Below, one piece after another: positions 5,232 to 5,232 of a DNA stretch of 5,232 nucleotides (position 1 is the first letter of the stretch; the number at the start of each line of letters is the position of its first letter). Location of the stretch: positions 1 through 5,232 of the forward strand of contig MVQZ01000051.1 of the NCBI GenBank assembly GCA_002067565.1, in the 5' to 3' direction. Made by a program: the position numbers and the translations under genes. The notes beneath the pieces were generated by a model. That model did not search any database, was not told the DNA's origin, and saw only the letters and a list, made by a program, of their open reading frames with translations. Source of the DNA: Methanobacterium sp. PtaU1.Bin242. GTDB lineage: Archaea > Methanobacteriota > Methanobacteria > Methanobacteriales > Methanobacteriaceae.

Positions 5232-5232
5232 A

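Overview
The window comes from an AT-rich archaeal chromosome, most likely a hydrogenotrophic methanogen of the Methanobacteriales (Methanobacterium-like). Three things point there: a fused Fae-Hps enzyme, a cell-surface protein with a pseudomurein-binding repeat, and a methanogen-type iron-sulfur flavoprotein. Pseudomurein walls are restricted to Methanobacteriales and Methanopyrus. All seven genes lie on the minus strand, so transcription runs from right to left.

Reading in that direction, the right end (4386-5232) is the C-terminal part of a surface protein: a pseudomurein-binding repeat, a Pro/Thr linker and a domain carrying M14-type zinc carboxypeptidase motifs. Its gene closes with a stem-loop plus T9 terminator. 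A promoter region with a clear TATA box and a GGAGG ribosome-binding site leads into fae-hps (2893-4134). This bifunctional enzyme links formaldehyde, methylene-tetrahydromethanopterin and ribulose 5-phosphate supply, and is followed by T-tracts that probably end transcription. After a 301-base AT-rich gap come an iron-sulfur flavoprotein (1995-2591) and a ModE-like regulator with two TOBE/Mop domains (1230-1925).

The gap at 955-1229 holds the most unusual DNA of the window: about 23 tandem, in-phase heptamers (best match ATAACTT), including a 63-bp higher-order duplication of nine heptamers. A separate perfect 20-bp palindrome made of the same words sits just in front of the next gene. Downstream follow a small 2[4Fe-4S] ferredoxin, hisB (overlapping the ferredoxin by 38 bases) and, 16 bases further, the start of a TMEM175-type (DUF1211) membrane protein that runs off the left edge. 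These three look like one operon.

The protein families are all known. No wholly new multi-gene system is evident. The best candidates for new biology are the heptamer array beside the ModE-like gene, and the pseudomurein-binding M14-like protein as a possible wall-active enzyme.
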